A stretch of DNA of 64,000 nt. It comes from Spirulina major PCC 6313. Lineage in GTDB: Bacteria > Cyanobacteriota > Cyanobacteriia > Cyanobacteriales > Spirulinaceae. Location: assembly GCF_001890765.1 (NCBI RefSeq), contig NZ_KV878783.1, positions 3,376,771-3,440,770 on the forward strand, written 5' to 3'. Position 1 is the first letter of the stretch; each line of letters begins with the position of its first letter. A program made the position numbers and the translations under genes. This document shows, in pieces, positions 1-9,264 of the stretch. The notes under the pieces are model-generated. The model had not been told where the DNA came from and did not search any database. It saw only the letters and a program-made list of their open reading frames with translations.

Positions 1-2
1 GT

Positions 3-1166
3 CGTGGGATTCAAGCCATGGCCGAGGGCCTAGACGCAGCCCAGGCAGAAATTTTAGAAGCGAACACCTTGGATCTGGAAATTAGCCGCGAAATGGCGGT
101 GTCTGACGTGTTGCAAGACTGGCTCAAGCTCACCCCAGAACGGCTGCAACAAGCGATCCAACTGCTCTATCGACTGGGGGAAAGTGCTGATCCGCTGCTG
201 CGGGTGATGGGCGCACCCTATCCGATCGCCTCATCCCAAACCTATTGCCAACTGGTTCCCCTTGGGGTGATCACGCTGGTGTATGAAGCCTTTCCGGAAT
301 TGGCGGCGATCGCGGCGGGGCTGTGTCTGCGCACGGGAAATGCGTTGATTTTGCGAGGCACGAGCGAGGCGAGCCATACCAACGCCGTCATTGCCCAGGT
401 GTTACAGCGAGCGATCGCCACGGCCCAACTGCCCCCCGGCACAATTGAATGGATTTCGAGCGAAGAAGGCATTTCCATGGCAGAGTTGATCACCCAAGAC
501 CCCTATGTCAACTTAATTATTCCCTACGGTCGTGCCAGTTTTGTCCAACACATTAGCCAACAGTCCACCGTCCCCGTCCTCCGCACCGCGATGGGCAATT
601 GCTACCTGTATTGCTCGCCTTCCGGGGATTTAGACCTGGCGCGATCGATGATTCTCGATAGCCATGCCAGCGAACCCGATCCGGTGAATGCGATCGAAAA
701 AGTGCTCCTCAATCAATCGCAATCACGCTCCTCTTTGATGCGGTTTTTTGTCACCCTCCAAGAGCAAGGGTTTAGCCTGCGGGCAGAACCGGAACTGGTT
801 GAGCAGTTTTCTGAGTTATTAACACCCATGCAGCCCCAAGAGTGGAAGCTGGCATATTTGAAAAAAATCATCAGTTTTAAGCTCGTGGAGGATCTAGATG
901 CGGCGATCGCTTGGATGAACCAACACAGCAGCAACCACGCCGATTGTCTCGTCACGGAATCCTACGCCGAAAGTCGCCATTTTGCCCAAAACGTCAATAG
1001 TGCGCTGGTGTATATCAACGCATCGCCGCGCTTTTCTCGCAACCCGAAACAGAGCGATTCGATTTTTCTGGGCATTTCCAACCAAAAAGGCCGACGACGG
1101 GGCCTGATTGGGGTTGAAAGCTTGATGACCATTAAGCAAGTTGTCCAAGGCCGCGGAGAGCTTTAG
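3..1166 (+). CDS. ProA-like aldehyde dehydrogenase-fold protein lacking the catalytic Cys; 5' end outside window
   Basis: The protein has the gamma-glutamyl phosphate reductase (ProA) fold: an N-terminal helix with ILEAN, the segment VPLGVITLVYEAFPE, a Rossmann stretch GNALILRGTSEA, and NLIIPYGRASFV. ProA reduces glutamyl-5-phosphate to glutamate semialdehyde with NADPH in proline synthesis. The reading frame is open from base 3, and the residues before the ATG at 18 (RGIQA) fit the family N-terminus, so the gene probably starts upstream of the window. The family active-site segment (pattern RPxxCNAxEKLL) reads EPDPVNAIEKVLL at about nt 676-714, so the nucleophilic Cys is Val. It is therefore probably a divergent paralogue without normal dehydrogenase activity, and its function is unknown. 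It abuts the alpha-mannosidase gene with no gap, which suggests one transcript. Confidence 0.85.
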   Translation, partial: RGIQAMAEGLDAAQAEILEANTLDLEISREMAVSDVLQDWLKLTPERLQQAIQLLYRLGESADPLLRVMGAPYPIASSQTYCQLVPLGVITLVYEAFPELAAIAAGLCLRTGNALILRGTSEASHTNAVIAQVLQRAIATAQLPPGTIEWISSEEGISMAELITQDPYVNLIIPYGRASFVQHISQQSTVPVLRTAMGNCYLYCSPSGDLDLARSMILDSHASEPDPVNAIEKVLLNQSQSRSSLMRFFVTLQEQGFSLRAEPELVEQFSELLTPMQPQEWKLAYLKKIISFKLVEDLDAAIAWMNQHSSNHADCLVTESYAESRHFAQNVNSALVYINASPRFSRNPKQSDSIFLGISNQKGRRRGLIGVESLMTIKQVVQGRGEL

Positions 1167-4100
1167 GTGGAACAGACTCAATCCTTAGCCCAAGATCACG
1201 CCCGTACCGTGATTGACGAGACGATCCAAATGCTCCGCGATCGCGCCCACCTCGATGTGCAATCCCAATGGCTCTGGCACGATGTGGATGTTGCCACAGT
1301 GCCTTCGTCCTTCAACCCAGCCACCTGGAACCCCGCTACCGTCAATGCCAAGGGCTATATTGTCTGGGAAAAAGGGCGACGAGTGCGCTGGCTGTGGCAA
1401 TCCTTCACGCTGCCGGCAACCCTGAAGGGCTACCCCGTCGCCGGGATGGCGCTGCGGCTCTGTTTGACCTGGTGGGCTGAGGATGCGCAAATTTTCTGTA
1501 ATGGCGAACAGGTCCAGGCGGGAGACTTGTTCGACTCCTCGGCGCGGGTTTTGCTCACGCCTAACGCTCAACCGGGAGCGGCGATCGCCGTCGCGATCCG
1601 TCTCGTTAGCCCCAACCATGACATCGGTGCTTTGATGCGATCGCACCTCCGTTACGAAGCCCCCCACCTCAGCCCCGATCACCCCCATCTCAGCACTGCC
1701 CTCGATCCCGGCTTCGTCGCCGATGAACTCGCCGTCCTCAGTCACTACCTCCTCACCTTCAATCCGGAGCAATTACCCCACCTTGAACAAACCTTAACCC
1801 CCATCCAATGGCCCCACGACCCCGATCCGGCCCAATGGCAGCAGCACCTCCAGCACCTCCACACCGCCCTCATCCCCTTCGCCGCCGACCTCAAAACCCG
1901 CACTTTCCACATCCTCGGCCATGCTCACCTTGATATGGCGTGGCTCTGGGAATTGGCAGAAACCTACGATGTTGCCGAGCGCACCTTTCAATCCGTCCTC
2001 AACCTCCAACAGGATTTCCCAGAACTCACCTTTTGCCACACCAGCCCCGCCCTCTACCAGTGGATGGAAACCCACCGGCCGCAACTATTCGCCGCAATTC
2101 AGGCAGCCGTCAAGGCGGGAGGATGGGAACCCGTGGGGGGAATGTGGATTGAGCCGGATGTGTTGTTACCCAGTGGCGAAAGTATTGCCCGGCAACTGCT
2201 CTACGGCCAACGCTACACCGCTGCCAAGTTCGGCAAAATCACCTCTGTCGCTTGGTTAACCGATAGTTTTGGCTTTTGTTGGCAACTGCCGCAACTCCTC
2301 AAGCAAGGCGGCATTGACTATTTCGTTACCCAAAAACTGCACTGGAACGATCGCACCGAATTTCCCCATGGGTTTTTCTGGTGGGAAGCACCAGACGGGA
2401 CGCGCCTCCTGACCTTGATGTCACCGCCGAATGTGACCGGGGTGATGGATACCGACCCGATCACGATGACGAATTACAGCGTGCAATGGGAGCAACAAAC
2501 GGGATTGCGGGATGTGTTTTGGTTGCCGGGGGTGGGGGATCATGGCGGTGGGCCGAGTCGGGATATGTTGACAGTAAGCCGTCGCTGGCAACAGTCCCCC
2601 TGTTTTCCACGGGTGAGGTTTACAACGGCGGCGCAATATTTAGGGCAATTGGCGCAACAAGAGGCGTTGCCGGTGTGGGCGGATGAACTGTATTTAGAAC
2701 TGCATCGCGGTTGCTATACGGTACATGGGGATCAGAAGTGGTTTAATCGGCGCTGTGAGGCGGCGCTATTTGAGGCGGAATTGTGGAGCGCGATCGCCTC
2801 TCGTCTCGCCGCGTTTACCTACCCCCACGCCGACCTAGAGCAAGGGTGGAAACAGGTCTTATTCAATCAATTTCACGATATCTTACCCGGCACCTCGATC
2901 CGTCCCGTGTTTGAACAGGCGAATCCCCAGTGGGAAGCGGCCTTGACCACAGCCCAAGGGATTCAGCAACAGGCCCTAGAAGCGATCGCCTCGCATATCC
3001 CTCCCCCCCCCTGCCCCATTGCCAACGCCCAACCGCTGCTCATTTTCAACCCCCTCAACTGGCAACGGGACGCGGTGATTGAACTGCCGAGGGTGGGACA
3101 ACTTTATGACGCAACGGGACAACCGCTGCCAACCCAGGCGAATCATGACGGGGGCGCGATCGCGTTTATTCCGGCTCTGCCCTCCGTCGGCTATACCCTC
3201 GTTTGGCTCGGCTCAGACCCCTTACCGCCCAACGCGCCCTGTCCAGCAGAACCCCGGTTAAACAACGAACACCTAGCCGTGATCATCGATCCGCACACCG
3301 GCAACATTCAGCAACTTTGGGATAAACAAGCCCAGCGCGAAGTCTTGCGCGGGCCCGGTAATCTCCTCCAAACCTTCCAGGATCAGGGTCAATATTGGGA
3401 TGCTTGGAACATTGACCCTGCCTATGAGCAACATCCATTGCCGGGGCCGCAACTAGAGCAATGGCAGTGGTTGGAATGGGGCGAGGTGCGATCGCGTCTC
3501 CGGGTCACATTCCGATTCAACGAATCCACGATCACCCAAGACTACATCCTCAACGTCCACAGTCCCCGCCTCGATATCCGCAACCGCATCGATTGGCGCG
3601 AAACCCACGTTCTCCTCAAAACCGCCTTTCCCCTCACCCTCACCGCCGACACTGTCGAAACGGAAATGCCCTGCGGCACGATCTCCCGTCCCACCCGACC
3701 CCAAACCCCCGCCGAACAAGCTAAATGGGAAATTCCTGCCCTGCGGTGGGCGGACTTGAGCGATGGCAGCTATGGGGTGGCGGTGTTGAATGATTGTAAG
3801 TATGGCTATGATGTGAAGCCGAATCAATTGCGCTTAAGTCTGTTGCGGAGTCCTGTGTGGCCCGATCCGGATTGCGATCGCCACATTCACCACTTCACCT
3901 ACAGCCTTTACCCCCACAGCGGCAACTGGCGCACCGCCCGCACTGTCCACCACGGCTACGAACTCAACCAGCCCCCCGCTGTTATCCCTCATCCGGGCCT
4001 GTCCGGTGGTTCCCTGCCACCCCAGGGCAGTTTCCTCACCCTGTCCGACGATAACCTGGTGTTGATGGCGGTGAAACAAAGCGAAGACGAGCCCCTTTGC

Positions 4101-4313
4101 TATCTAGTGCGTCTCTATGAAGCCAGCGGCGAGGCTGCCAGGTTCGATCCCCAGGGGTTACTGACTTGGCCCGTCAGCGATCGCGTCAATCTCTTAGAAC
4201 AGCCCCAAGCTAACCCAGACTCCACCCTTACCCCCTGGCAAATTGCCAGTTTTCAGATCGAACCGGATGCGATCGTTGATGTGCCGCGATCGCCCACGCA
4301 AAAAAGGGATTGA
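1167..4313 (+). CDS. Alpha-mannosidase, glycoside hydrolase family 38
   Basis: This 1048-aa protein is expected to hydrolyse terminal alpha-mannosyl residues. The zinc-site motif HAHLDMAWLW is at about residues 252-261 (H252, H254, D256). The catalytic nucleophile motif WLTDSFGF follows, with Asp at about residue 366, as in class II GH38 enzymes. A central three-helix region (HRGCYTVHGDQKWFNRRCE) and a long C-terminal beta-sandwich complete the usual architecture, and the length is normal for cytosolic GH38 enzymes. No signal peptide is visible, so it is probably cytoplasmic. The start is a GTG directly after the TAG of the ProA-like gene, which implies translational coupling. The substrate is not evident; turnover of glycans, glycolipids or glycogen-linked mannose are all possible. 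The family call is secure; the exact specificity is not. Confidence 0.93.
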   Translation: MEQTQSLAQDHARTVIDETIQMLRDRAHLDVQSQWLWHDVDVATVPSSFNPATWNPATVNAKGYIVWEKGRRVRWLWQSFTLPATLKGYPVAGMALRLCLTWWAEDAQIFCNGEQVQAGDLFDSSARVLLTPNAQPGAAIAVAIRLVSPNHDIGALMRSHLRYEAPHLSPDHPHLSTALDPGFVADELAVLSHYLLTFNPEQLPHLEQTLTPIQWPHDPDPAQWQQHLQHLHTALIPFAADLKTRTFHILGHAHLDMAWLWELAETYDVAERTFQSVLNLQQDFPELTFCHTSPALYQWMETHRPQLFAAIQAAVKAGGWEPVGGMWIEPDVLLPSGESIARQLLYGQRYTAAKFGKITSVAWLTDSFGFCWQLPQLLKQGGIDYFVTQKLHWNDRTEFPHGFFWWEAPDGTRLLTLMSPPNVTGVMDTDPITMTNYSVQWEQQTGLRDVFWLPGVGDHGGGPSRDMLTVSRRWQQSPCFPRVRFTTAAQYLGQLAQQEALPVWADELYLELHRGCYTVHGDQKWFNRRCEAALFEAELWSAIASRLAAFTYPHADLEQGWKQVLFNQFHDILPGTSIRPVFEQANPQWEAALTTAQGIQQQALEAIASHIPPPPCPIANAQPLLIFNPLNWQRDAVIELPRVGQLYDATGQPLPTQANHDGGAIAFIPALPSVGYTLVWLGSDPLPPNAPCPAEPRLNNEHLAVIIDPHTGNIQQLWDKQAQREVLRGPGNLLQTFQDQGQYWDAWNIDPAYEQHPLPGPQLEQWQWLEWGEVRSRLRVTFRFNESTITQDYILNVHSPRLDIRNRIDWRETHVLLKTAFPLTLTADTVETEMPCGTISRPTRPQTPAEQAKWEIPALRWADLSDGSYGVAVLNDCKYGYDVKPNQLRLSLLRSPVWPDPDCDRHIHHFTYSLYPHSGNWRTARTVHHGYELNQPPAVIPHPGLSGGSLPPQGSFLTLSDDNLVLMAVKQSEDEPLCYLVRLYEASGEAARFDPQGLLTWPVSDRVNLLEQPQANPDSTLTPWQIASFQIEPDAIVDVPRSPTQKRD

Positions 4314-4354
4314 AAACGGCTCAACCCCTAGAATCTGGTCAATTTTGAGACGGA

Positions 4355-4486
4355 TTAATCTTCGTGGTCTTCAAAGGGATCATTCAGTTCGGCCGAGGGC
4401 GAGCCAAAGGAAATATAGATTGAATAGGCGGTGGCGGCGATGACAAGCGCACCAATGCCAACAATAAAAACTGTTTCAGATTCCAT
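4355..4486 (-). CDS. psbN: Photosystem II assembly protein PsbN
   Basis: This is a 43-aa reading frame on the minus strand. Residues about 5-27 form one hydrophobic membrane helix, followed by the hallmark C-terminus FGSPSAELNDPFEDHED, which matches PsbN (typically FGxPSxELRDPFEEHED). PsbN is a single-pass thylakoid protein needed for assembly or repair of the photosystem II reaction centre; it is not a stable subunit. The frame is convergent with the upstream mannosidase gene and divergent from psbH, the arrangement conserved in cyanobacteria and chloroplasts. No psbB or psbT lies next to it here. Confidence 0.95.
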   Translation of the reverse strand: MESETVFIVGIGALVIAATAYSIYISFGSPSAELNDPFEDHED

Positions 4487-4731
4487 CGTTAAAGATTAAA
4501 ATTATGATACCGATAGCTCTATAATACTACGAGTGATTGGATTCCAGGTTCTGTCCTTCGTGGGCAGGCTGTGATCATCTGCCTTTGCAGTCATGGCATC
4601 AACGGTAGACACCGGCTAGACGAGTCGCGTTTCATGTGCGATCGCTGCCCAACGTCCGCCCCGATCCGCTGTTCTCAGTAACAGCGAAGATGCCCCACAA
4701 CCCTTAATAAACGCTCACTTGAGATTCATCT

Positions 4732-4935
4732 ATGTCACAACGCACATGGTTGGGCGACCGGCTTAAGCCCCTCAATTCCGAATATGGTAAAGTGTCTCCT
4801 GGTTGGGGAACAACTCCGGTTATGGGAGTCTTCATGGTTCTCTTTCTGGTCTTTTTGCTGATTATTCTGCAAATTTACAACGCAGACTTGTTACTGAACG
4901 GGTTTGATGTTGATTGGACGAACCTCACGGACTAG
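4732..4935 (+). CDS. psbH: Photosystem II 10 kDa subunit PsbH
   Basis: This 67-aa protein has the family N-terminus ([28 protein letters not shown]), then one transmembrane helix (about residues 28-50) and a short lumenal tail ([10 protein letters not shown]). PsbH is an intrinsic subunit of the photosystem II core beside CP47 that helps stabilise bicarbonate and QB-site function. Its length matches cyanobacterial PsbH, which lacks the phosphorylated N-terminal extension of plants. It is divergent from psbN and followed by a hairpin terminator, so it is probably a single-gene unit. A TATAAT-like box lies at 4520-4525, but I see no convincing -35 element, so the promoter is not assigned. Confidence 0.97.
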   Translation: MSQRTWLGDRLKPLNSEYGKVSPGWGTTPVMGVFMVLFLVFLLIILQIYNADLLLNGFDVDWTNLTD

Positions 4936-4982
4936 TTCAATTCAGGTTATTCAATGGCTTGGTCTTGGCTTTTGTTCACCCT

Positions 4983-5004
4983 CCCGGTTTATCCGGGTTT
5001 TTTT
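4983..5004 (+). terminator. Intrinsic terminator after psbH
   Basis: A short stem with CCCGG and CCGGG arms around TTTAT is followed by seven T residues (4998-5004). It lies 48 bases after the psbH stop and just before tatA, so it separates the two genes. Confidence 0.75.
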
Positions 5005-5028
5005 GTTTGTACAGTTCACTCCTAGGCT

Positions 5029-5352
5029 ATGAATATTTTTGGAATTGGCTTGCCGGAAATGGCGCTCATTTTTGTAGTTGCACTCTTGATTTTTGGGCCG
5101 AAGAAACTCCCAGAGATTGGCCGGAGCTTGGGAAAAACAATCCGGAGCTTCCAAGATGCCACCAATGAGTTTCAGAATGAATTTAAGCGGGAAGCCGAAA
5201 AAATCGAAGAGTCGGTCAAAATGAACGCTCAACTTGAATCGAAAACCTCCGCCAGCGCGACCCCGGTTGAAACCAGCGACGAGGAGAGGGAAACGGTTCA
5301 CGCGGAGGAACCTTCAACGCAGGAAACCGAAGCAAACCCTTCGTCTTCCTAG
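5029..5352 (+). CDS. tatA: Twin-arginine translocase subunit TatA/TatB family
   Basis: This 107-aa protein has the Tat architecture. A short N-terminal membrane helix (about residues 6-21) ends in the FGPKKLPE hinge. An amphipathic helix ([19 protein letters not shown]) and a long charged, glutamate-rich tail follow. TatA/TatE proteins form the pore through which folded twin-arginine substrates, including Rieske and cofactor proteins, cross the thylakoid or plasma membrane. The N-terminal [10 protein letters not shown] is typical of cyanobacterial TatA. Tail length alone cannot exclude TatB. It sits downstream of psbH, separated by a terminator, and is followed by an inverted-repeat element. 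Confidence 0.93.
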   Translation: MNIFGIGLPEMALIFVVALLIFGPKKLPEIGRSLGKTIRSFQDATNEFQNEFKREAEKIEESVKMNAQLESKTSASATPVETSDEERETVHAEEPSTQETEANPSSS

Positions 5353-5353
5353 T

Positions 5354-5469
5354 GTCACGACACATGTTAATTGGTGGGTTACAGCGGATTACTGACTTGC
5401 AGTGATAGCGGGAGTTTAAGCCGCCTAACCCACCCTATAATTAAGCATTATTTTAGCTGTGTCGTCACA
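5354..5469. repeat. Nested inverted-repeat (MITE-like) element
   Basis: An outer pair, TGTCACGACACA (5354-5365) and TGTGTCGTCACA (5458-5469), is complementary with one mismatch. An inner pair, GGTGGGTTACAGCGG (from 5373) and CCGCCTAACCCACC (5421-5434), is also nearly complementary. The whole can fold into one long interrupted hairpin between the convergent tatA and WD40 genes and may end both transcripts. No clear target-site duplication is visible, so mobility is only inferred. Confidence 0.55.
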
Positions 5470-5497
5470 GTGGGGGGGATTTTTTGGGGGGCGACCA

Positions 5498-6751
5498 TTA
5501 TGGGACAGCCCAGAGGCGAATGTGTTGATCCGCATGACAACTGAGGAGGGCGTGACCTTGGGCGGCGAAAATGAGTTGGGTGATGGGGCTGTTTTGGGTG
5601 TGGAGGGTGTGGAGGCAGTCGCCTTGATAGATGTCCCAAAAGCGAATCGTGCCGGTACGATCGCTACTTGCCAAAATCCGCCCTGAGGGTGAAAACGCTA
5701 GTTGATCCGCCCGGCCAATACTGAGTGATCGCAACCGTCCCAGCGGGGTGTTTTGCCGCAGATTCCAGAGGGTGATTTCGTTGGCCCAGTGGGCAGTCGC
5801 TAGGATGTGGCGGTTGGGGCTGAGGGCGAGGGTGGTGGCATGGCAGGGGAGAACGGCGGGACGGCGGCGGTGCTGGGGATACCAGAGTTGGACGGTATGA
5901 TTGCGGTGGCTGCTGACAATCAGGCGGGCATCGCTGCTGACGGTGAGGGCGATCGCCCCCTGACGGCGGGAGCCTGGCCCCTGTGGGTTAGTGGCCTGCT
6001 GGACAGTGCCGCTGCGGAGATCCCAACGCTGTAATTGCCCCGTCACCGTCCCCGTCACCAGATAGGGCGCAGCCGGGGCGAGGGCCAGACACCGGATGCG
6101 ATGATGGTGGTGGGGATAGAGTTGTTGGGTGAGTTCGCCCTCTTGCCACACTTCTAAGCGATTGTGCTCGCCATCAATCAGACGGACCAAGAGTTGACCC
6201 TGACTCCCCAATGCGTAGCGTTCCGGATGGTGATCGAGGCGGGGAATTTTGAGCAGAATCCGCCGGGTGGCTAATTCCTGGACAATGACATGGTGGCCGC
6301 GTTGATAGGCGATCGCTTGCCCGGTCGGACTCAAACTCGGCGCAGCCCCGACGGGAATTCGACAGAGACAATCAAATAAGGTATAGGGTAAAAACGTTCC
6401 CAGGAGCCTTTGAATCCTAGGATTAGGCTGATCGCGCAGGAGTCGATAGGCCGTGCGTTGTACCACAGAAGACTCATCTAATAACGCCCGAATCACCAAC
6501 GCGACCCCCGGATCTTGGGGGGTGAGAGGGCGATCGCCGCCGTAGTACATCGCGGCAGTGACGGCTTGGCGGCGCTGTTGTGGGTCGGGGTCATGGAGGC
6601 GATGCTCTAGGGCCGGAATGCCCCCCAAGACCAAACCATGATCGGGGGCGGCGATCGTCTGACCCAGCACCGCATCGGTTGGTTGGGGAACAGCGATCGC
6701 CCCCTGTTCCGCGATCAACGACTGCCCTTGATTCTGTTGCCTCAATGCCAC
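5498..6751 (-). CDS. WD40-repeat protein with N-terminal HEAT-like helices
   Basis: This 417-aa protein has two parts. Residues about 40-120 look like a short HEAT-type helical repeat region (RRQAVTAAMYYGG, LIRALLDESSVVQRTAYRLL). From about residue 135 to the end there is a WD40 propeller with repeats ending in LEVW, LQRWDL, VQLWY, ITLWNL, IRFWDI and IRLWAV. This is a scaffold, not an enzyme; no catalytic domain is visible. Related cyanobacterial proteins combine helical repeats with WD40 blades, but the partner is unknown. The start at 6751 is the first ATG of the frame and could lie slightly downstream. The gene is convergent with tatA. Confidence 0.85.
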   Translation of the reverse strand: MALRQQNQGQSLIAEQGAIAVPQPTDAVLGQTIAAPDHGLVLGGIPALEHRLHDPDPQQRRQAVTAAMYYGGDRPLTPQDPGVALVIRALLDESSVVQRTAYRLLRDQPNPRIQRLLGTFLPYTLFDCLCRIPVGAAPSLSPTGQAIAYQRGHHVIVQELATRRILLKIPRLDHHPERYALGSQGQLLVRLIDGEHNRLEVWQEGELTQQLYPHHHHRIRCLALAPAAPYLVTGTVTGQLQRWDLRSGTVQQATNPQGPGSRRQGAIALTVSSDARLIVSSHRNHTVQLWYPQHRRRPAVLPCHATTLALSPNRHILATAHWANEITLWNLRQNTPLGRLRSLSIGRADQLAFSPSGRILASSDRTGTIRFWDIYQGDCLHTLHTQNSPITQLIFAAQGHALLSCHADQHIRLWAVP

Positions 6752-6788
6752 TCCTTACCCTCGCTGCAATGAACTGCGATCGCGCCCC

Positions 6789-8024
6789 TCAACCCCTTTT
6801 GTCCCCCCCACAATCCAACACCTCAAGCACCCCCTTCGGATTCAGCTTGTCCTTAAACCACACCACCTGCGCCGGAACCGTCGCCGGATCAACCCCCGCC
6901 TTCCCCAAATTCAGCCGCTCCGAAATTGCCAAAATCAAATTATCCACACCCGACTGCCGCACCTGACTAAACTTTTTGCGTAAATACTCCGGTCGCCAAT
7001 ACCCCACAATCTCCAAAATATAATCCCGCCCATCCGGATGCACGAGCCGAAAATCCGGAATCATCACACTCCCCGGAATCGGAATTAAATTCACCTCTCG
7101 CTCCAATTGCCAGTCTGTTTTCGTCTTTTGCCACCGCTTCACAAAGGATTCTTCGAGCAAACTATCGTAGGGCTTGCCCGGTGCATAATGGGTGACTAAA
7201 TCACAGCGATCATTGAGGGTGAATCGACCCGTTCTAACGGTTTTTGTATAACTATCTTTATGGTGGAGGGTGGCGCTGAGACTCCACTTTTTGACATGGA
7301 GTAATGCGGGCAGCATTTTCGCAAAGGCTAACCCATAGCGCGTACTGGTTTTAAATAAGCTCGTCGGCCCATCTAAACTAATCGTAAACCCATGATCCAC
7401 ATCGCCTTCAATGTAGGTCATTAATTGAAAGAGTTTGAGATAGCGAAAGAGTAATTTATATTCCCCCGGCACATTGCGATGGGCGTTAATCATCACCTCA
7501 CTGACTTTATAAAAAATCCCCTGCACTTGTGAGAGATTGTAACGATGGATCAGAGCTTCGGGAGTGGGAGGGTCAAAGCTGGTGAGAATGCGATTTTCGG
7601 GTAAATCGGCATAGAGGCCGTGGTCTAGATCGAGGGGAGTGACGGGGCGCTTGAGTTCTTGGCTGAGGTGGTGGGCGAGGGTTTCGAGGGTTTGGGTGCG
7701 TTGGTTGGGTAAGGGGGGCTGGGCGGCGGCGAGGGTAAAGGTGCGATCGCGCAATGCCTGCGGCTCCAACGGACTAACAATCTCAAACGTACTAAAACTA
7801 TTGCGTAAAATATGGGCAAACCCCCGCCGGACTCGATAATCCGTACTCTCGCCTTCTAGCTCTTGTAATTCTGCATCGAGTTCCCCTTGGGTTTTGCCCA
7901 CGCAACATTCAAAACATTCTAGTTGTTCTGTGGCTAGGTCAAGAATCGCCGCACTTAACGGCAAGCGTTTCGGAATCACCGTTTCCCCATTAAACCGATA
8001 ACTGAGTAAATCACTCGGCAGCAT
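6789..8024 (-). CDS. DUF790 family (Bax1-like) nuclease
   Basis: This 411-aa protein matches the DUF790 family, whose archaeal member Bax1 is a nuclease partner of the XPB helicase. The expected start is MLPSDLLSYRFNGE at 8024; an ORF extending to 8078 adds 18 residues not typical of the family. The C-terminal nuclease core is visible as IPDFRLVHPDGRDYILEIVGYW, a PD-(D/E)XK-like arrangement. The central part (YNLSQVQGIFYKVSEVMIN, YKLLFRYLKLFQLM) is the DUF790 signature. In other cyanobacteria this family is often beside an SF2 helicase gene; none is adjacent here, so a partner would lie elsewhere. A role in DNA repair is inferred from family membership. Confidence 0.88.
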   Translation of the reverse strand: MLPSDLLSYRFNGETVIPKRLPLSAAILDLATEQLECFECCVGKTQGELDAELQELEGESTDYRVRRGFAHILRNSFSTFEIVSPLEPQALRDRTFTLAAAQPPLPNQRTQTLETLAHHLSQELKRPVTPLDLDHGLYADLPENRILTSFDPPTPEALIHRYNLSQVQGIFYKVSEVMINAHRNVPGEYKLLFRYLKLFQLMTYIEGDVDHGFTISLDGPTSLFKTSTRYGLAFAKMLPALLHVKKWSLSATLHHKDSYTKTVRTGRFTLNDRCDLVTHYAPGKPYDSLLEESFVKRWQKTKTDWQLEREVNLIPIPGSVMIPDFRLVHPDGRDYILEIVGYWRPEYLRKKFSQVRQSGVDNLILAISERLNLGKAGVDPATVPAQVVWFKDKLNPKGVLEVLDCGGDKRG

Positions 8025-8146
8025 GACAGTTAATCCCCCAGAACAGTGGCGATCGCTCACCCCCATCGGGCCAGCCAAAATTAATCTTAGATCGTGATCC
8101 CGCAGTTGTCAGACCCCGACCGATCCCGCTCAAGGCCCAACGACCC

Positions 8147-9043
8147 ATGCAATCCCGCCCCATGACCCAAGCCTCACCATTTCTCCTCTTTGCCCAACAT
8201 GGCTGGGCCGATACTCACCACGCTATCCAAGGCCTCGCCCAATCCCTCGCCCCCCACGCCACAATCATCGCGCCCGACCTCGGCTGGTGGAAAACTTGGT
8301 GGCGGATTCACCCATTGATCGCCACGGTTGAACAGGCCGCGCTCCAAACCCTACGCACCCACCCCGATCACCCGTGGCGGATTATCGGGCATTCCATGGG
8401 GGGTTTGATTTGGTTGGAACTGCTTCAGCGTCATCCGGATTGGTGGAGTCGGGTGGAGGCGTTGGTGTTGGTGGCTTCGCCGGTGGGGGGGGCGGATTTG
8501 GGGCGGATACTCGATCCCTTCGGGTGGGGGCTTGGGATTGCGGCGGATTTGGGGGCAAATCGTCGCGCGATCGCCGCCCAGATTGCGGCCCAGATTCCCA
8601 CCTTGAGCATCGCGGGGGATGTGGATGGGGGCAGCGATCGCACGGTGTTGGTGCAATCGACACAATTCAACCACGCAACGCAGCGGACGTTACCCCACGC
8701 CCACGCCCCCCTGAAAAATCACCCGGACTTAATCCCGCTCATTCACCAATTTTGGGCGCACCCCACGATCGCCCCCCTCCCTCCACCCAGCGACCACCAC
8801 AGCGCGATCGCCCACCTACGCACCGTCCCCGGCATCACCGACGCTCACCCCCGCGATGCCACCCGCGCCCCAATCCAGCACCGGTTTCCCGACGGCTCCA
8901 CCCTGCGACTCTGGCACAATCCCTTCGGAGTGCTCCATGTCTTCGTGTTTGATGCTGATGGGGATTATCAATACGGCGGGTTTGTGGGAAGGCGCGATCG
9001 CGCTGCACTACTCGCGACGGTGGATCACCTCACCTCGCTTTAA
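8147..9043 (+). CDS. Alpha/beta hydrolase
   Basis: This 298-aa protein begins like an alpha/beta hydrolase (FLLFAQHGWADTHHAI) and has the nucleophile elbow GHSMGG at about residues 81-86 (Ser83). A region rich in His and Pro (about residues 185-225) follows, then an unusual C-terminal extension, LRLWHNPFGVLHVFVFDADGDYQYGG. No substrate can be named. An internal ATG six codons in is an alternative start. The gene stop overlaps the stop of the convergent sulfotransferase remnant by four bases. A long open frame on the same strand at 8374-8952 is a shadow caused by high GC. A degraded copy of the last codons may exist at 11979-12017. Confidence 0.85.
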   Translation: MQSRPMTQASPFLLFAQHGWADTHHAIQGLAQSLAPHATIIAPDLGWWKTWWRIHPLIATVEQAALQTLRTHPDHPWRIIGHSMGGLIWLELLQRHPDWWSRVEALVLVASPVGGADLGRILDPFGWGLGIAADLGANRRAIAAQIAAQIPTLSIAGDVDGGSDRTVLVQSTQFNHATQRTLPHAHAPLKNHPDLIPLIHQFWAHPTIAPLPPPSDHHSAIAHLRTVPGITDAHPRDATRAPIQHRFPDGSTLRLWHNPFGVLHVFVFDADGDYQYGGFVGRRDRAALLATVDHLTSL

Positions 9044-9264
9044 AACTGATAGTCAAATCGTTCTAAATCTGCTTGATAAATTTTGCCAATAATCGCCTTT
9101 GTGCGGGCAGAATAATAACTGCGATAATCCTGATTTGCCCCAGCCTTGCGTAAGTGCGGCACAGCGATCGGCTCAATCTGAAGGACATTGGTAATCTGTT
9201 GAATATCCTCGGCGAGGGTTTCAACACGCCCAATACAATCCATCTCTTCGAGTCGATATTTAGG

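Noticed and set aside
8374-8952. 192-aa open frame overlapping the alpha/beta hydrolase
   Set aside because: Low-complexity Pro/Arg/Gly translation, no motif, and the overlapping frame has a clear GHSMGG hydrolase; it is a GC-rich shadow.
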